DNA of 64,000 nucleotides from Wenyingzhuangia sp. 2_MG-2023. Its GTDB lineage: Bacteria > Bacteroidota > Bacteroidia > Flavobacteriales > Flavobacteriaceae. The notes under the pieces are model-generated. The model had not been told where the DNA came from. It was given only the letters and a program-made list of their open reading frames with translations, and made no database searches. This document shows, one piece after another, positions 1-8,946 of the stretch (within the stretch, counting starts at the first letter, position 1; each line of letters begins with the position of its first letter). A program made the translations under genes and the position numbers. The stretch covers positions 126,001-190,000 of the forward strand of contig NZ_JAUOSB010000002.1 of the NCBI RefSeq assembly GCF_030548295.1, written 5' to 3'.

Positions 1-1816
1 AAATGATATTCTTTGATGTTTTTACAGTGACCACAGAATTTTCTGAATATAACATGGGAAACGTTTCTGAGTTGGTAATGGTATTATTAGAAAACACCAA
101 GCCATCGGTATTTGCAATTTCTAGAATCAAATTATCAAATTGATTGAATGTATTGTTGGTAATTTTTATATTTCGAAATGCAATATTTTCGTTATCGTCA
201 TCTGTTACAAAACGAATCACTCCTCTATCAAAGCCACTGTGCTGGCAATCTTGAAAAACATTATTTTCAATAGTAATATTTGCTCCATTTCCAGATTCAT
301 ACCAATGACCGCTTTCTACAGGAATTAAAATTGCTTCCATTTCTGTACTAAAAAAGTTATTTCTCACAATGGTTTTTACTGGATTAGAAATTAACAAACC
401 TCTTGCTCGGTTGTTACTAATAACACAGTTCTCTACCAACAAATCTGGATATCCATCTAAGTTTTCTATCAAATCTCCTGGCTGAACTTCTTTTGGCAAC
501 TCCTCATTAAATGTAATGATCTGATAACGCCCGTTAATGTATTGAATATTTTTGATTGATAATTTATGATATGGAAAAAACGAATTGCTCAACCGTACCA
601 AACCAATTGATTCATTTTCTTTACCAATTACAAAACCCTGTTGTTGCGAATGTCCCATTCTTACTCCAATACGATTTTCATCTAACACATCTACTATTTT
701 TTGATACGTTCCGTGTACATTCATAGCATCGTCTAATTGATTTTGAAAGGTTGAGTTTCTCAATACAACTTTTCCGCTACATCCAACAAAATGAGTTGCA
801 TCAGCTGTTGTAGAAACCATTCTTCCTTTTGAAGGTGTGATATTAAAATTATCTAAAATTAAATCTGAAGAATTTTCTGCAATAATTCCCATTCCACCTG
901 CATGATGAATATTTATATTTGTTCCGTTAAAACCTGCCGTATTGGTTACTCTAAAAGCTGGAGCCAATCTATTTACGCTTTGGCTCCCTTTACTTGCCAG
1001 CACCATCCCTACAGGAGGTAACTTTTTTTTATGATTGAAAACTCTAACCAAACCTGGCTCTAATTCTTTTATAACAATACTTAACTCTCTCCCCAAAGGT
1101 CCAAAAAACTTAGAACGATGGTCATATTCATACTTGTAGTCAATATTTGATACGTTTCTAGAAACTTTTGCTTTTTTAGAAATAGTTAAGTTTGTATAGC
1201 TTTCTGTATCAAACATAATTGCTTTCCTATTTGGATCGTACATTATGGTTTGTCCCAAATCGTGCTCATAATACTCTTTTACAAAATACAATTGGTTGTT
1301 TCTAATTTCATAAGGATATTCCTCTGAAATACGCATATCAAACGTTTTGTTTTTTTCATCCACAGCAACAATCACAGATTCGCTATGAAAAGACATCTCC
1401 CAATCTATCGTTACATTTTTAACTGATACATTTTTAGAATCATCTATCATAAAAGGAATCATTTTACCATGAAATATAAAAGTAGAACCTTGACCATCTA
1501 TGCTGATGTTTTTAAAATCAAAAATGGGAAAAGCTGTTCTCACCATTACATCATCATGATTGGATATGTAACAAAACTTTTCCAAACCTTTTTCAGAATA
1601 AAAATGATACGTTCCTTTTTCAAATTTGATTTGATTTTCTTTGGTTTTATCTAATTTCAAAATTCTATCCAAAACAACAGGTGTAGCATCATTAGCTATA
1701 TTTGTTTTAAATAAAATAGGCTCCACAGAAATAGAGCTTGCAAAAGAATTTGCAGTAAACAGAACCATGATGATATTTCTGATGATTCTTAAATTTATTT
1801 TTTTTATGTTCTTCAT
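1..1816 (-). CDS. GH110-like alpha-1,3-galactosidase, 3' end cut by window edge
   Basis: The reverse frame is open from an ATG at 1816 to the left edge, about 605 codons, close to the full length of its two paralogues in this window, so only a few C-terminal residues should be missing. After a weak leader it shows the GH110 pattern: an 'IDGQGSTFIFHGK' segment near residue 110, a following 'VTIDWE' strand, then 'ADATHF' near residue 339 and a 'DDAMNVHG' acidic pair near residue 361. Its repeats fit a right-handed beta-helix. GH110 enzymes remove alpha-1,3-linked galactose, known from blood-group B structures and from lambda-carrageenan fragments. Substrate here is inferred from the sulfatases and GH150-like neighbours. 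It appears to be its own transcription unit, separated from the next gene upstream by a hairpin. Confidence 0.8.
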   Translation of the reverse strand, partial: MKNIKKINLRIIRNIIMVLFTANSFASSISVEPILFKTNIANDATPVVLDRILKLDKTKENQIKFEKGTYHFYSEKGLEKFCYISNHDDVMVRTAFPIFDFKNISIDGQGSTFIFHGKMIPFMIDDSKNVSVKNVTIDWEMSFHSESVIVAVDEKNKTFDMRISEEYPYEIRNNQLYFVKEYYEHDLGQTIMYDPNRKAIMFDTESYTNLTISKKAKVSRNVSNIDYKYEYDHRSKFFGPLGRELSIVIKELEPGLVRVFNHKKKLPPVGMVLASKGSQSVNRLAPAFRVTNTAGFNGTNINIHHAGGMGIIAENSSDLILDNFNITPSKGRMVSTTADATHFVGCSGKVVLRNSTFQNQLDDAMNVHGTYQKIVDVLDENRIGVRMGHSQQQGFVIGKENESIGLVRLSNSFFPYHKLSIKNIQYINGRYQIITFNEELPKEVQPGDLIENLDGYPDLLVENCVISNNRARGLLISNPVKTIVRNNFFSTEMEAILIPVESGHWYESGNGANITIENNVFQDCQHSGFDRGVIRFVTDDDNENIAFRNIKITNNTFNQFDNLILEIANTDGLVFSNNTITNSETFPMLYSENSVVTVKTSKNII

Positions 1817-1905
1817 TCTTTCTTTTGATAATTTACAAGTACACAAAGATTGTTTTTTCATAAAAAAACATTGTTCTCTTTTGTCAATGAATTGTATTTC
1901 TACGT

Positions 1906-1941
1906 AAAAAAGGACTTATTTGTAACAAACAAGCCCTTTTT
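1906..1941 (-). terminator. Rho-independent terminator after the GH2 gene
   Basis: An 11-bp stem (one mismatch) pairs the two ends around a 13-nt loop. Read on the minus strand it ends in a run of six T, just past the stop of the GH2 gene at 1963. It closes the sulfatase-GH2 operon that begins at 8574. Confidence 0.75.
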
Positions 1942-1962
1942 AAAATCATGGTAATGATGAAA

Positions 1963-4311
1963 TTATAATGCTAACTCATAGTCTTGAGACAAGTTTTTTG
2001 ATTTTGCTACAATTTTAATTTTCTCTTGTTCTGTTCCTATTTTCAGTAAAGCTGTGGCAATTCCTGCTTCTGCTTTTATTTCTCCTACATTTACAATTGT
2101 TGCAGCTCCATCAATTGTAAAAGTCACCTTTTCTGAATAACCAGGTACAATGGTTCCGTTTGCATCAATAGCAGCTACATATAAAAACAAAACATCATTT
2201 ACTCCTGTTTCTGCTTTTTTACCCGCTGTATCTAACCAAAGTTTTAAACCAACTGCACTTTCTGGTGTGGTTATCTCCTCTATTTTTGTTTCTTTTCCAT
2301 CTACATATCCAATTGCTTTTAAAGTTCCTTTTTCAAATTTTTTAAGATCAAAGGTAAAAGGCGGATGTAATAATTCTGTTGAATTCTTATCGGTATCTGG
2401 TTTTTGTTTTCCTATCAATTCTCCATTTAAATACAGAGCAACCTCCTCACAATTGCTATATACTTTTAAGTTTAATGGTGATTTTTCATTCCAATAAGAC
2501 GCAATTTTTACCACTGCCCCATCTTGTAAATTTCTTTGACTTTGATAAAAATAATATGCAAATTTTGGCAAACGGAAAATATCCATCAATCCAGACTCTT
2601 CAATCTGATCATGATATCCTCTATTGTAATCATACATTACCCAATAACTATCAGAATAAGCTCTAGTGGTTAAGTTATCATTATGTGCTTCTTGTACATT
2701 ATACGCTTGTCGTAACATTCTTTCTTCTCCATAACTACGTGCTTGACGACTGCTAAATTCATCACGCAAATCATTTGGCAATTGATCTTGATTCAATCCT
2801 GCGTTTTTAGAATAATACTCCCAATCTCCATATTCTGAAACCGAATAAGGCTGATTTTCTTTCAATTTATTCGGATGCATAATTCTGTGTTGACGAGCTT
2901 GCAAATAAATATCGTAAACATCATCCATCCAACCACAAGAAAAAACATGTTCCCCTGGATATTCTGCGTGTACAATTTTGTTCAATTCTTCCATAAAAAA
3001 GATTGGCATTTGTGTTTCATTCAAAGAAACTTCCCAGGCCAAAACAGAAGGTCTGTTTCTATCTCTACGAATCAATTGTTTGGAAGAATGGTAACAATAA
3101 TTTCTAAAATCATCATTATCTGCATAGTATTGCCATCCTAAAATAGCATCTATCACTACAATTCCCAACTCATCACAAGCATCCATAAAAGCAGGTGATT
3201 GTGGGTAATGAGACAAACGAATGTAGTTAAAGCCACCGTCTTTAATTTTCTTTGCATCTCTATACTGTGCATTGTCAGACATTGCGTAGCCAACAAAAGG
3301 ATATTCTTGATGACGATTCACTCCTCTTAAAAAAGTCTTTACGCCATTAATATACAATTGATTTTCTTTAAAAGTAAACTCACGAATTCCAATTTTCTGT
3401 ACTTCTTTATCCACCTCTATTCCATTGCGATACACCTTAGTTTCTAACGTGTACAAATTAGGGTTTGACGGAGACCATAATTCTGCATTGATTATGTTCA
3501 AATCCATGGTCACATCCTTATCTTGTATTGATGACAATGATAAATCTGATTTTTGTTGAATGATTAATTTATCCTCAAAGTATATAGAATTTTCAATTTC
3601 TATTTCAATATTTCCCTCTCCATGGTTCACAACATTTGTTTTTACATTTACAACAGATTGCTTTGCACTAACCTTTGGATAAGTAACAAAAACTCCACCT
3701 CCAGCAACTTTATCAGCAATAGCTGCATGAGAAATATGAACCTCATCTTTTAAAATCATCCATGCATTTCTGTACAAACCTCCATAGGTATTAAAATCTA
3801 ATATTTTTAAAGGTTTTGGTCCTATTATAGGATTGTCTTGATTATCCAACCTCACGGCTATTACGTTGGATTTTCCCTTTTGTACAAAATCCGTTACATC
3901 CAACACAATTGGTAAATATCCTCCCATGTGTTTTGTAATCTTCTTCCCGTTGATCCAAATTTCAGCCGTATTCATTGCTGCTTCAAACTCAACCAAAACT
4001 CTTTTTTGAACCTCCAAAGCAGGAACTTCCAATTGTTTTCTGTACCAACAGATTCCCTGCCATTGATTGTTAACCACCAAGGGTTCTATGTTTGCAGTAT
4101 GTGGCAAACTTATGGCTTCCCAATTGGCATCGTTATAGTTTGTTTTTTCAAAATCTGTTTCCGATTCATTTCCTTCTAACAAATTGAATTTCCATCCAGA
4201 ATTGATGCTAACCTTTCCGTACTTAACTTGACTTTCTTTTTTGCATGATTGAAAAATCAAAAGCACAGCTAGCAAAAATCCAAAAAGGTATGTTTTCTCT
4301 AATCTATTCAT
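1963..4311 (-). CDS. GH2 family beta-galactosidase-like lipoprotein
   Basis: A 782-residue GH2 enzyme with a lipoprotein leader (cysteine at residue 23 after 'IFQS'). The jelly-roll domain (about 35-195), immunoglobulin-like domain (about 200-310) and TIM barrel (about 312-590) follow in order, with a C-terminal Ig-like region. The acid/base is the glutamate of 'SLNET' (E432) and the nucleophile is probably E493 in 'VSEYG'. GH2 enzymes cleave terminal beta-linked sugars; beta-galactosidase is the natural role beside carrageenan-type genes, but beta-glucuronidase or mannosidase activity cannot be excluded from sequence. It is the last gene of an operon and its ATG overlaps the stop of the upstream sulfatase by one base, implying coupled translation. 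The lipid anchor places it in the outer membrane or periplasm. Confidence 0.88.
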   Translation of the reverse strand: MNRLEKTYLFGFLLAVLLIFQSCKKESQVKYGKVSINSGWKFNLLEGNESETDFEKTNYNDANWEAISLPHTANIEPLVVNNQWQGICWYRKQLEVPALEVQKRVLVEFEAAMNTAEIWINGKKITKHMGGYLPIVLDVTDFVQKGKSNVIAVRLDNQDNPIIGPKPLKILDFNTYGGLYRNAWMILKDEVHISHAAIADKVAGGGVFVTYPKVSAKQSVVNVKTNVVNHGEGNIEIEIENSIYFEDKLIIQQKSDLSLSSIQDKDVTMDLNIINAELWSPSNPNLYTLETKVYRNGIEVDKEVQKIGIREFTFKENQLYINGVKTFLRGVNRHQEYPFVGYAMSDNAQYRDAKKIKDGGFNYIRLSHYPQSPAFMDACDELGIVVIDAILGWQYYADNDDFRNYCYHSSKQLIRRDRNRPSVLAWEVSLNETQMPIFFMEELNKIVHAEYPGEHVFSCGWMDDVYDIYLQARQHRIMHPNKLKENQPYSVSEYGDWEYYSKNAGLNQDQLPNDLRDEFSSRQARSYGEERMLRQAYNVQEAHNDNLTTRAYSDSYWVMYDYNRGYHDQIEESGLMDIFRLPKFAYYFYQSQRNLQDGAVVKIASYWNEKSPLNLKVYSNCEEVALYLNGELIGKQKPDTDKNSTELLHPPFTFDLKKFEKGTLKAIGYVDGKETKIEEITTPESAVGLKLWLDTAGKKAETGVNDVLFLYVAAIDANGTIVPGYSEKVTFTIDGAATIVNVGEIKAEAGIATALLKIGTEQEKIKIVAKSKNLSQDYELAL

Positions 4312-5792
4312 TACTTTTTAATATTATGTGCTTTTTTATACAACGCTGTAATTTTTTTGTAACCTATCTCTTCACCATTTATCATTTTCTGATACTCTTT
4401 AGGCATTGCTTCTTTTAGCCACGCTACTACTTCTGGTCCTTGTGTAATAATTGGTTCATATACATTACTTACAGGCTTCATCTCTTTGTCAAAACACTTG
4501 GTTTCTTTTCGTAATTTTTTGAGTATTTTAGTGTATTTTGGATTGTTAGCCAAGTTGTGTAGTTGGTAAGGATCCGATTTCAAATCATACAATTCTTCTG
4601 CAGGTTTTAAGGGTTCAAAAAATGGTTTTTGATACTCATTTAATTTTCCTTCCTTATACAATTCTCTCATTATATGTACTGCTGGTCTGTAAAACTCTAA
4701 GTAGGCTTGATGTGCATCGTAAGGAACTTCTGGTTTGTCATTTCGGATATATGACCAATCGCCAGAAGTAACAGCTCTTGATTTTTCTTCTATCTCATCC
4801 CATAAATCACGAGCTCCGTATACGTATTCTCTATCAAATTTCTTGCTGAATATTGGCTGACCTGTCATGTATTTTGGAACTTTTATCCCTGCATAATCAA
4901 CAATAGTAGCTGTAATATCTGTAGCTGAAACTACTTGATCGGTTACTTGTCCTGCTTTTATTTCTTTTGGATAATGAATTAATAAAGGAATTCTAAGTCC
5001 TGGATCTTGTAAATATCCTTTTCCTCTAATATTACAACGACCATTATCTCCAATAAAAATAACAATTGTATTATCTGCCATTCCTTTTTCTTCCAATTCC
5101 TTAAAAATCATTCCCACCTCATAATCCATATACTCTATCTGATCTAAATATTTAGCCCAGTCTAACCTAATAGCCGGATGATCTGCCATGTATGGAGGCA
5201 AGATGACTGTTTTGGAATTTGTTGGATGCTTTGACTCTTCTCTAACCTTATTCCACCAATCACCTCTGTGAGTAACCACACATTGAATTTGAGCAAAAAA
5301 AGGTTGATCTTCTTTTTCAAACGTATCGTATTTATCAAACAATCCAAATTTTGTTTTACCATCCCATTCTCCAAGAGGCTCGTGTTTAAAATTCACATCA
5401 ATTTTTCTACCTTTTTTCATCACTGCATGATTTCCTAAAATAGTAGTATATCCAGCATCTCTTAATAATTTGGTAAAAGGTGTAAACTGAGTATCTAAAG
5501 GAACATTTCTATTACTCCTATGGTTGTGCGTATTCGTTTTAACCTGATGCGTTCCAATCATCATAGATGATCTACTGGGAGAACAAATAGGATTGGTTAC
5601 AAACGCATTGTTAAACCGAATTCCCTCTGATGCCATTTTATTTAGATTGGGAGTTTTTACATCTGGCATTCCGTAGCATTCCAAATCTGTACTCATGTCC
5701 TCTGCCATAATCCAAATAATATTGGGTTTTTGTTGAGAATAAATCGTGTTGATTGTCAACATTAATACGATGGCTATTATTGTATTTTTCAT
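4311..5792 (-). CDS. S1 sulfatase (N-sulfoglucosamine sulfohydrolase-like branch)
   Basis: A 493-residue secreted S1 sulfatase. It has a type I leader ending near 'TIYSQ', the metal-binding acidic pair E31-D32 in 'AEDMS', the formylglycine motif C70-S-P-S-R, and the distal metal ligands D249-N250 in 'GDNGR' followed by K258. The 'AEDMS' start resembles the branch that includes heparan N-sulfatases (S1_8-like), though that branch in marine bacteria also acts on algal glycans. Its job is to remove a sulfate ester from galactan oligosaccharides in the periplasm; the exact position cannot be read from sequence. It sits between another sulfatase (3 nt gap) and the GH2 gene (1 nt overlap), so it is co-transcribed with both. 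Confidence 0.9.
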   Translation of the reverse strand: MKNTIIAIVLMLTINTIYSQQKPNIIWIMAEDMSTDLECYGMPDVKTPNLNKMASEGIRFNNAFVTNPICSPSRSSMMIGTHQVKTNTHNHRSNRNVPLDTQFTPFTKLLRDAGYTTILGNHAVMKKGRKIDVNFKHEPLGEWDGKTKFGLFDKYDTFEKEDQPFFAQIQCVVTHRGDWWNKVREESKHPTNSKTVILPPYMADHPAIRLDWAKYLDQIEYMDYEVGMIFKELEEKGMADNTIVIFIGDNGRCNIRGKGYLQDPGLRIPLLIHYPKEIKAGQVTDQVVSATDITATIVDYAGIKVPKYMTGQPIFSKKFDREYVYGARDLWDEIEEKSRAVTSGDWSYIRNDKPEVPYDAHQAYLEFYRPAVHIMRELYKEGKLNEYQKPFFEPLKPAEELYDLKSDPYQLHNLANNPKYTKILKKLRKETKCFDKEMKPVSNVYEPIITQGPEVVAWLKEAMPKEYQKMINGEEIGYKKITALYKKAHNIKK

Positions 5793-5795
5793 TTT

Positions 5796-7214
5796 TTACT
5801 TTTTAAAAACTCCTCCCGAAAACGGAAAATGTTCATCTTTAACACTTTCTCTTTTTAAAATCTCTTCTGCTTTTGCTACAATTTCTGGATGATCTTTTGA
5901 AACATCATTGGTTTCATACAAATCCGTTTCTAAGTTGTATAATTCTGTATGATAGTTATCTCCATAACGAACCGCTTTCCAATTTCCAATACGAGTAGCT
6001 TGTCTAAATCCTTTTACTATAGGACCTTCTTGAATTTCCCAGTATAAAAATTCATGTTTTTCTTTTTGTTCTTTACCTAATAAATGAGGTAAAAAAGAAA
6101 TTCCATCAATAGCTTCTGGGGCTTTTGATTTAGCTACTTCTGCCAAAGTTGGCATTACATCATAAAAGGTAGCTGGAAAATCTGTAGTGGTTCCTTCTGC
6201 AATTTTGTTTTGCCAATATGCAATTAAAGGCACTCTAACTCCTCCTTCGTACACATCTCTTTTGTAACCTTTTAAAGAACCCGAACTATTAAAAAATTTA
6301 TAATCATGATGATTTTCTGCTGTTGGTCCATTGTCACTTGTAATAAGAATCAATGTGTTTTCTAAATCTCCGCTAGCTTCTAACTTATCAAACAAACGTT
6401 TTATTTGAGCATCTAACATGGTAATTCTAGCCGCATGTCTTCTTTCTATTTCTGGCCATTCTTCTATTTTATCTGCATACAAATCTGTTTTACTCAAAAA
6501 GAATTCATGTGCATGTGGAATACGATAAGACATGTATAAAAAGAACGGCTTTTCATCTGATTTTTTGTCTAAATAATCCAATGCAAAATTGGTTCTAAAC
6601 TCATCCAAGCATTTGTACTTATTGTAATTGTAAAAAATAGAATCTTGGTTGTTATTCACCCAATGAACACGTTCATCAATTTCTTTTCCATTTTTATCTT
6701 CTCCCCATTGTTCTTGAACAGCGTAGTCAAAACCACGACCTTTTGCCCAAGTAGAAACGTCTTCTGGAATTCCTAAATGCCATTTTCCAATCATAGCTGT
6801 TTGATAACCTCCACTTTGTAAAACCTCAGCTACAGTAGTCTCTGATTTTTTTAAAGCTACTCGATCCCATTTTTTTTCGGATAATTTTCCTTTGTTTCCT
6901 CTAATGCTTAAATGACCTGTGTGTTTACCCGTCATTAAAACAGCTCTTGATGGAGAACAAACAGATGTTCCTGCATAAAAATCAGTAAACTTTAATCCTT
7001 TACTTGCTATTTCATCTAAAAATGGTGTTTTGATTACTTTTTGTCCATAAGCTCCCAGTTCTCCGTATCCTAGATCATCCGCCAAAAGAATGATGATATT
7101 TGGTTTTTCTAATACTTTTTTATTTTTTTTAGCAGTTTCTTTTTTTAGATTTTGTCCACAAGAAACCAGTACTGCCATTGCTAACAGTACATTAAGCAAC
7201 TTAAAATTCTTCAT
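5796..7214 (-). CDS. S1 sulfatase, arylsulfatase A-like lipoprotein
   Basis: A 472-residue sulfatase with a lipobox ('LVSC', cysteine 19), so it is probably lipid-anchored. Metal ligands D46-D47 in 'ADDLG', the formylglycine motif C86-S-P-S-R, K144-W-H146 and D294-N295 in 'SDNG' are all present, so it should be active if matured. It is a close paralogue of the sulfatases at 20304-21734 and 39999-41372; all three share 'GDLGxYGQ'-type starts and a 'DVMPTLAE'-like segment. It is the second gene of the 8574 to 1963 operon with 1 to 3 nt gaps. The target is likely a galactose sulfate, inferred from context. Confidence 0.9.
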   Translation of the reverse strand: MKNFKLLNVLLAMAVLVSCGQNLKKETAKKNKKVLEKPNIIILLADDLGYGELGAYGQKVIKTPFLDEIASKGLKFTDFYAGTSVCSPSRAVLMTGKHTGHLSIRGNKGKLSEKKWDRVALKKSETTVAEVLQSGGYQTAMIGKWHLGIPEDVSTWAKGRGFDYAVQEQWGEDKNGKEIDERVHWVNNNQDSIFYNYNKYKCLDEFRTNFALDYLDKKSDEKPFFLYMSYRIPHAHEFFLSKTDLYADKIEEWPEIERRHAARITMLDAQIKRLFDKLEASGDLENTLILITSDNGPTAENHHDYKFFNSSGSLKGYKRDVYEGGVRVPLIAYWQNKIAEGTTTDFPATFYDVMPTLAEVAKSKAPEAIDGISFLPHLLGKEQKEKHEFLYWEIQEGPIVKGFRQATRIGNWKAVRYGDNYHTELYNLETDLYETNDVSKDHPEIVAKAEEILKRESVKDEHFPFSGGVFKK

Positions 7215-7215
7215 T

Positions 7216-8574
7216 TTATTTTTCGTTTAACTGATAAGGTCCAAAAGCAGGTACAGCTTTCTTTTCCCACTTAGCCAAATCTTTTTTTAATTTCTTTTCT
7301 ATTTTTAACCCAGTACCGATCAAATCATGTGATTCACTTTGATCTGTTTTTACATTGTATAATTGATATTTTCCTGAATGGTATTTGATAATTTTCCAAT
7401 CTCCACGAATAATAGATGTATACTGATCTTCGTAACTTCTAAATCCAAATAAGTTTCTTTCTTTAATATTTTCTCCTTTTAACAAAGGCATTAAACTAAC
7501 TCCCTGAATATCTTTATTTTTGTATTTTTTTCCTGATGCAATTTCTATAAGAGTAGGGAATACATCAATAGATTGCACAGGTACAAAAGATTCAGTATTT
7601 GCTTTTGTAATTCCAGGATATTTAATCATAAACGGAACACGTGCTCCACCTTCTGCCAAGGTATCTCCACCTTTTTTACCTCCTCTTAAAGGATCATTTG
7701 CATAAGCTCCTCCTTGGTCTGATAATACAATAATTACAGTATTATCTGCAACTCCTTTTTCTTCTAAAGCCTTTCTTACTCTACCTACAGATTCGTCCAT
7801 AGCTTCTACCATGGCATGGTGATCCGCGTATTTTCCTTCTATTCCTCTTTCTTTGTATTTTTTTAACAAATCTTTTCTACCTACAGAAGGACCGTGTACT
7901 GAGTAGTACCAAAATGTTAACATAAACGGATTTTCTTTATTATAATTCTGAATAAATTCTACTGCATTGTCCGTTAACACATCGGTTAAATAGTCTCCTT
8001 TTTTATTGGTATTAAAATATCCTTTAGGATCTTCGTCTTTTTTGAAAAATGGATAATAATAACTTTTAGGATGTCCTGCATTTGTTGTTCCAAATTCCGA
8101 ATCAAAACCTTGATCTATTGGGTAACGATTTTCATGTCCTAAATGCCATTTCCCTATAAAATGATTGTAATAACCGTATTCTTTAATTTTTTCTGCATAC
8201 GTAGTTTCTTCTAAGGGCAAATAATTTAAAGAAGGCATTTGTACAGGGTCTGTTTTCCACATGGCATACTTAGCATCTGGATTTTTTGGATCCAAGGCAA
8301 TGTGTCTTACCATTTGCAAACGAACTGCTTCTTTTCCTGTTAATAAAGACAATCTACTAGGACTACATGTAGGGGTAGGTATGTATGCCCTCTGAAAATC
8401 TAAACTTTCTTTTTTTAGTTGATCTAAATTTGGGGTTTCAAACGAGTTATTTCTATAACCTATATCTGCCCAACCGTAATCGTCAACAAATAATAAAACA
8501 ATATTGGGTTTCTCTTGAGAGTAAGTGCTTATAGCCATCAAAGACATGATAGCAACTAGTAAGATTCTTTTCAT
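7216..8574 (-). CDS. S1 sulfatase with SDQG metal site
   Basis: A secreted sulfatase, first gene of its operon. The frame opens upstream at 8622, but the ATG at 8574 begins a normal leader ('MKRILLVAIMSLMAISTYSQ') and a -7 box lies inside the longer reading at 8605-8612, so I choose 8574 (452 residues). Motifs: D31-D32 in 'VDDYG', C70-S-P-S-R, K142-W-H144 and D286-Q287 in 'LSDQGG'. The usual Asn or His after the distal Asp is Gln here, which may alter the calcium site or mark a subfamily. The C-terminal part has the regular 'NVKTDQSESHDL' sulfatase tail. Expected substrate is a sulfated galactan oligosaccharide. Confidence 0.88.
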   Translation of the reverse strand: MKRILLVAIMSLMAISTYSQEKPNIVLLFVDDYGWADIGYRNNSFETPNLDQLKKESLDFQRAYIPTPTCSPSRLSLLTGKEAVRLQMVRHIALDPKNPDAKYAMWKTDPVQMPSLNYLPLEETTYAEKIKEYGYYNHFIGKWHLGHENRYPIDQGFDSEFGTTNAGHPKSYYYPFFKKDEDPKGYFNTNKKGDYLTDVLTDNAVEFIQNYNKENPFMLTFWYYSVHGPSVGRKDLLKKYKERGIEGKYADHHAMVEAMDESVGRVRKALEEKGVADNTVIIVLSDQGGAYANDPLRGGKKGGDTLAEGGARVPFMIKYPGITKANTESFVPVQSIDVFPTLIEIASGKKYKNKDIQGVSLMPLLKGENIKERNLFGFRSYEDQYTSIIRGDWKIIKYHSGKYQLYNVKTDQSESHDLIGTGLKIEKKLKKDLAKWEKKAVPAFGPYQLNEK

Positions 8575-8604
8575 TGATACTTGATATTTTGTATAATTCA
8601 CATA

Positions 8605-8612
8605 CAAATTTA
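8605..8612 (-). promoter_or_regulatory. Bacteroidota -7 box of the sulfatase operon
   Basis: On the minus strand this reads TAAATTTG, matching the TAnnTTTG -7 consensus of Bacteroidota, 31 nt before the ATG at 8574. No TTTG -33 box is seen at normal spacing, which would fit an activator-dependent promoter. Confidence 0.5.
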
Positions 8613-8663
8613 ACCAAAACACACAGCAGGAATGTCTCTTTCAGTTTAGCATTTATCCCCTTG

Positions 8664-8669
8664 AGTACA
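8664..8669 (-). promoter_or_regulatory. TGTAC element upstream of sulfatase operon
   Basis: The minus strand reads TGTACT, then CAAGGGGATAAAT. Its first base lies 95 nt before the ATG at 8574. The same element occurs at nearly the same distance before four other starts in the window (26099, 34399, 55350, 59963). Candidate activator site; inferred. Confidence 0.35.
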
Positions 8670-8884
8670 TTTTTTTAACTCGCAAATAAATAACAATCCT
8701 ATTCATACTTTTTACTATTCTATATTGACTAGTTGTTGATTTTCTTAGGTTCTGAATGATCTATTTTCACGTAAAAAACACATACATTTCATTACTTAAT
8801 GACAAAAGCACTCCAAACACTTATTTCAGAAACACCTTTTTAGAATAGTAAAAAATGAACAAAGGTAAATTAGTACAAACTAAA

Positions 8885-8918
8885 AAAAGCCGAAGAAAAA
8901 TACATTTCCTCAGCTTTT
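8885..8918 (-). terminator. Terminator after GH110 gene
   Basis: A 14-bp stem with two G-U wobbles, followed on the minus strand by a T-rich run. It lies just past the GH110 stop at 8947. Confidence 0.75.
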
Positions 8919-8946
8919 AAACATACTATAAACATTTAAATTTGAT

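Larger units (their letters stand above)
8575..8946. other. Intergenic region of 372 bp between sulfatase operon and GH110 gene
   Basis: No credible gene. Reading from the right it holds the terminator of the GH110 gene (8885-8918), then AT-rich sequence with no motif I recognise, then a TGTACT element (8664-8669) and a TAAATTTG -7 box (8605-8612) serving the sulfatase operon. Most of the rest is probably leader and upstream control sequence. Confidence 0.6.

Noticed and set aside
140-1907. Plus-strand frames in the first 2 kb
   Set aside because: They mirror the codon pattern of the GH110-like gene on the minus strand, which is open to the edge.
8575-8622. Longer N-terminus of the sulfatase at 7216
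   Set aside because: The extra 16 codons precede a normal signal peptide and overlap a -7 box at 8605, so the ATG at 8574 is preferred.
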